64,000 nucleotides of DNA. Origin: Sulfitobacter mediterraneus. Lineage in GTDB: Bacteria > Pseudomonadota > Alphaproteobacteria > Rhodobacterales > Rhodobacteraceae. Shown here piece after piece: positions 62,773 to 64,000 of this stretch. Every line of letters starts with the position of its first letter. Position 1 is the stretch's first letter. The DNA lies in NCBI RefSeq assembly GCF_003054325.1, contig NZ_QBKU01000010.1:62001-126000 (forward strand). Direction: 5' to 3'. Made by a program: the position numbers and the translations under genes. The notes beneath the pieces are model-generated. The model was given only the letters and a program-made list of their open reading frames with translations. It did not search any database and was not told the DNA's origin.

Positions 62773-63425
62773 TTGCCCTGCTGATCCGTGATCTGCGTCT
62801 TGCCTTGCGGGCGGGCGGCGGATTTGGTCTTGGTCTTGCGTTTTTCCTGATTGTGACAGTGCTGGTCCCGTTCAGCGTTGGTCCGCAGCCCGAGCTGCTG
62901 GGCCGGATTGCGGCGGGGGTCTTGTGGCTGGGCGCGTTGCTGGCATGCCTGCTGTCGCTGGATCGCTTGCTGGCGCTGGATTACGAGGACGGCACGTTGG
63001 ATCTTCTGGTCACCGCGCCGCTGCCGCTTGAGGCGGTGGTCAGTATCAAGGCGCTGGCCCATTGGCTAACGACTGGCCTTCCGCTGGTGTTGGCGGCGCC
63101 TGTCCTGGCTGTGCTGCTGAACCTGCCACCCCAAGGGTTTGCGCCACTGGTGATCTCGCTGGCGCTTGGCACACCCGCGCTGTCGGTGATTGGCACCTTT
63201 GGCGCGGCTCTGACGGTGGGCATCAAACGTGGCGGGCTGTTGTTGTCGCTGCTGGTGCTGCCGCTTTATGTGCCAACGCTGATCTTCGGGGCCGAGGCCG
63301 CGCGGCGCGGCGCGATGGGGATGCAGCACGACACCTATCTGATCATGCTGGCCGGGATCACCTTTGCCACCATCGCGTTGATGCCCTTTGCCAGCGCTGC
63401 CGTCCTGCGCATGGGCCTGCGATGA
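62769..63425 (+). CDS. ccmB: Heme exporter permease subunit CcmB
   Basis: The 218-aa CcmB membrane subunit with six hydrophobic segments and the family blocks [40 protein letters not shown], and [19 protein letters not shown] 62769 overlaps the ccmA stop. It works with CcmA and CcmC at the inner membrane. Confidence 0.95.
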   Translation: MIALLIRDLRLALRAGGGFGLGLAFFLIVTVLVPFSVGPQPELLGRIAAGVLWLGALLACLLSLDRLLALDYEDGTLDLLVTAPLPLEAVVSIKALAHWLTTGLPLVLAAPVLAVLLNLPPQGFAPLVISLALGTPALSVIGTFGAALTVGIKRGGLLLSLLVLPLYVPTLIFGAEAARRGAMGMQHDTYLIMLAGITFATIALMPFASAAVLRMGLR

Positions 63426-63503
63426 TCGCGTCTTTTTGTCCATCCCGCCCCGTTCACGCGTTTGAGCATTGAGCGGACCGCAGCGGAGCGTTAGATAATC
63501 CCC

Positions 63504-64000
63504 ATGTCCATTTGGCAATATGCAAATCCCGTGAAATTCCTCGCTCTGTCAGAGCGGGTACAGCCTGTGCTTTGGGTGCTGGCTGCGGCGAGTGTTATCA
63601 CGGGTCTGGTCTGGGGGTTCTTCGGCACGCCTGATGATTACCGGCAGGGATCAACGGTCAAGATCATCTTTATCCACGTGCCATCGGCCATGATGGCGAT
63701 CAACGCATGGGTGATGATGCTGGTCACCTCGCTGATTTGGCTGATCCGCCGCCACCACGTCAGCGCGCTGGCCGCCAAAGCCGCCGCGCCGGTGGGCATG
63801 GTCATGACTGTGATCGCATTGATCACCGGGGCGCTTTGGGGACAACCGATGTGGGGCACTTGGTGGGCCTGGGATCCGCGCCTGACCTCGTTCTTGATTC
63901 TGTTCCTGTTCTATCTGGGCTACATTGCCCTTTGGGCCGCAATCGAAGATCCGGACACAGCGGCGGATTTGACCTCAATCCTCTGTCTGGTTGGCTCTGT
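63504..64000 (+). CDS. ccmC: Heme exporter permease subunit CcmC (C-terminus outside window)
   Basis: The frame opens at ATG 63504 and runs 165 codons to the window end without a stop, so only about two thirds of CcmC is present. CcmC binds heme and loads it onto CcmE. The periplasmic heme-ligating histidine is His58 (KIIFIHVPSA) and the tryptophan-rich heme-handling motif is MWGTWWAWDPR at about 116-126. Four hydrophobic segments are visible. It follows ccmB by 78 nt. Confidence 0.95.
   Translation, partial: MSIWQYANPVKFLALSERVQPVLWVLAAASVITGLVWGFFGTPDDYRQGSTVKIIFIHVPSAMMAINAWVMMLVTSLIWLIRRHHVSALAAKAAAPVGMVMTVIALITGALWGQPMWGTWWAWDPRLTSFLILFLFYLGYIALWAAIEDPDTAADLTSILCLVGS

Noticed and set aside
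1-64000. CRISPR arrays, toxin-antitoxin pairs, restriction-modification or phage genes
   Set aside because: I looked for regularly spaced repeats and for these gene families on both strands and saw none.

Overview
The window is about 64 kb of ordinary chromosome from an alphaproteobacterium, almost certainly a marine Rhodobacteraceae member of the roseobacter group. This rests on gene content and synteny rather than on any rRNA: a zwf-edd-eda Entner-Doudoroff operon, heterotetrameric sarcosine oxidase, a TRAP transporter, a serS / yajC-secD-secF-Mth938-ccmABC block, a DUF1289-ruvX-ccmI block, and high-GC codon use. I found no rRNA, tRNA, insertion sequence, phage, CRISPR array or plasmid function. 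Both ends cut through genes: a peptide-binding protein on the left and ccmC on the right.

Layout. 1-3.6 kb: peptide uptake and hydrolysis (family 5 binding protein, M19 dipeptidase) with a divergent LysR regulator. 3.7-7.8 kb: zwf, edd and eda, preceded by a LacI-type palindrome. 8-13.6 kb: TamA-TamB envelope assembly pair. 13.6-16 kb: flavin reductase, then a PAS histidine kinase with a single-domain response regulator. 16-18 kb: acetyl-CoA synthetase, divergent from a TRAP transporter (dctP, dctQ, dctM, 18.3-21.4 kb). 21.5-27.4 kb: membrane-bound AraC regulator, glycine-zipper lipoprotein, NmrA-like SDR, dusA, a TauE/SafE permease, a 2OG-Fe(II) dioxygenase-like protein and a small basic protein. 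27.4-29.4 kb (minus): DUF1289, ruvX, ccmI. 29.6-35.9 kb: sarcosine oxidase soxB ... soxD-soxA-soxG, with soxB separated from the rest by about 1 kb holding three small membrane-protein genes. 36-38.6 kb: two tandem secreted paralogues, Fe-type superoxide dismutase, and a two-gene unit (hydrophilic 69-aa protein plus host-attachment-family protein) behind a stress-sigma-like promoter. 38.7-45 kb: LOG-family hydrolase, LysM protein, rpiB, a quinone-reductase-like protein and an Atm1-type ABC transporter. 45.3-50.4 kb (minus): an RND efflux pump behind a TetR-type palindrome. 50.6-54.2 kb: YfgM-like protein, bamB, der. 54.3-57.9 kb (minus): TspO-like protein, serS and a membrane pentapeptide-repeat protein of different base composition. 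58-64 kb: yajC-secD-secF, a TauE-like permease, an Mth938-domain protein and ccmA-ccmB-ccmC.

How the genes work together. Central carbon use (Entner-Doudoroff, acs, rpiB), uptake of small organic solutes (peptides, TRAP substrate, sarcosine), envelope biogenesis (TamAB, BamB, YfgM, YajC-SecDF) and cytochrome c maturation (CcmI; CcmABC) dominate. I did not find an obviously new multi-gene defence or biosynthetic system. The most unusual items are the interrupted sox operon with its small membrane proteins, two GGAAC-N16/17-CGTT promoter-like sites next to small hydrophilic or membrane proteins, an RND pump with extra hydrophobic segments between its two halves, the AT-richer pentapeptide-repeat membrane protein, the tandem cysteine-paired secreted proteins, and several clean operator palindromes whose regulators are not encoded beside them.
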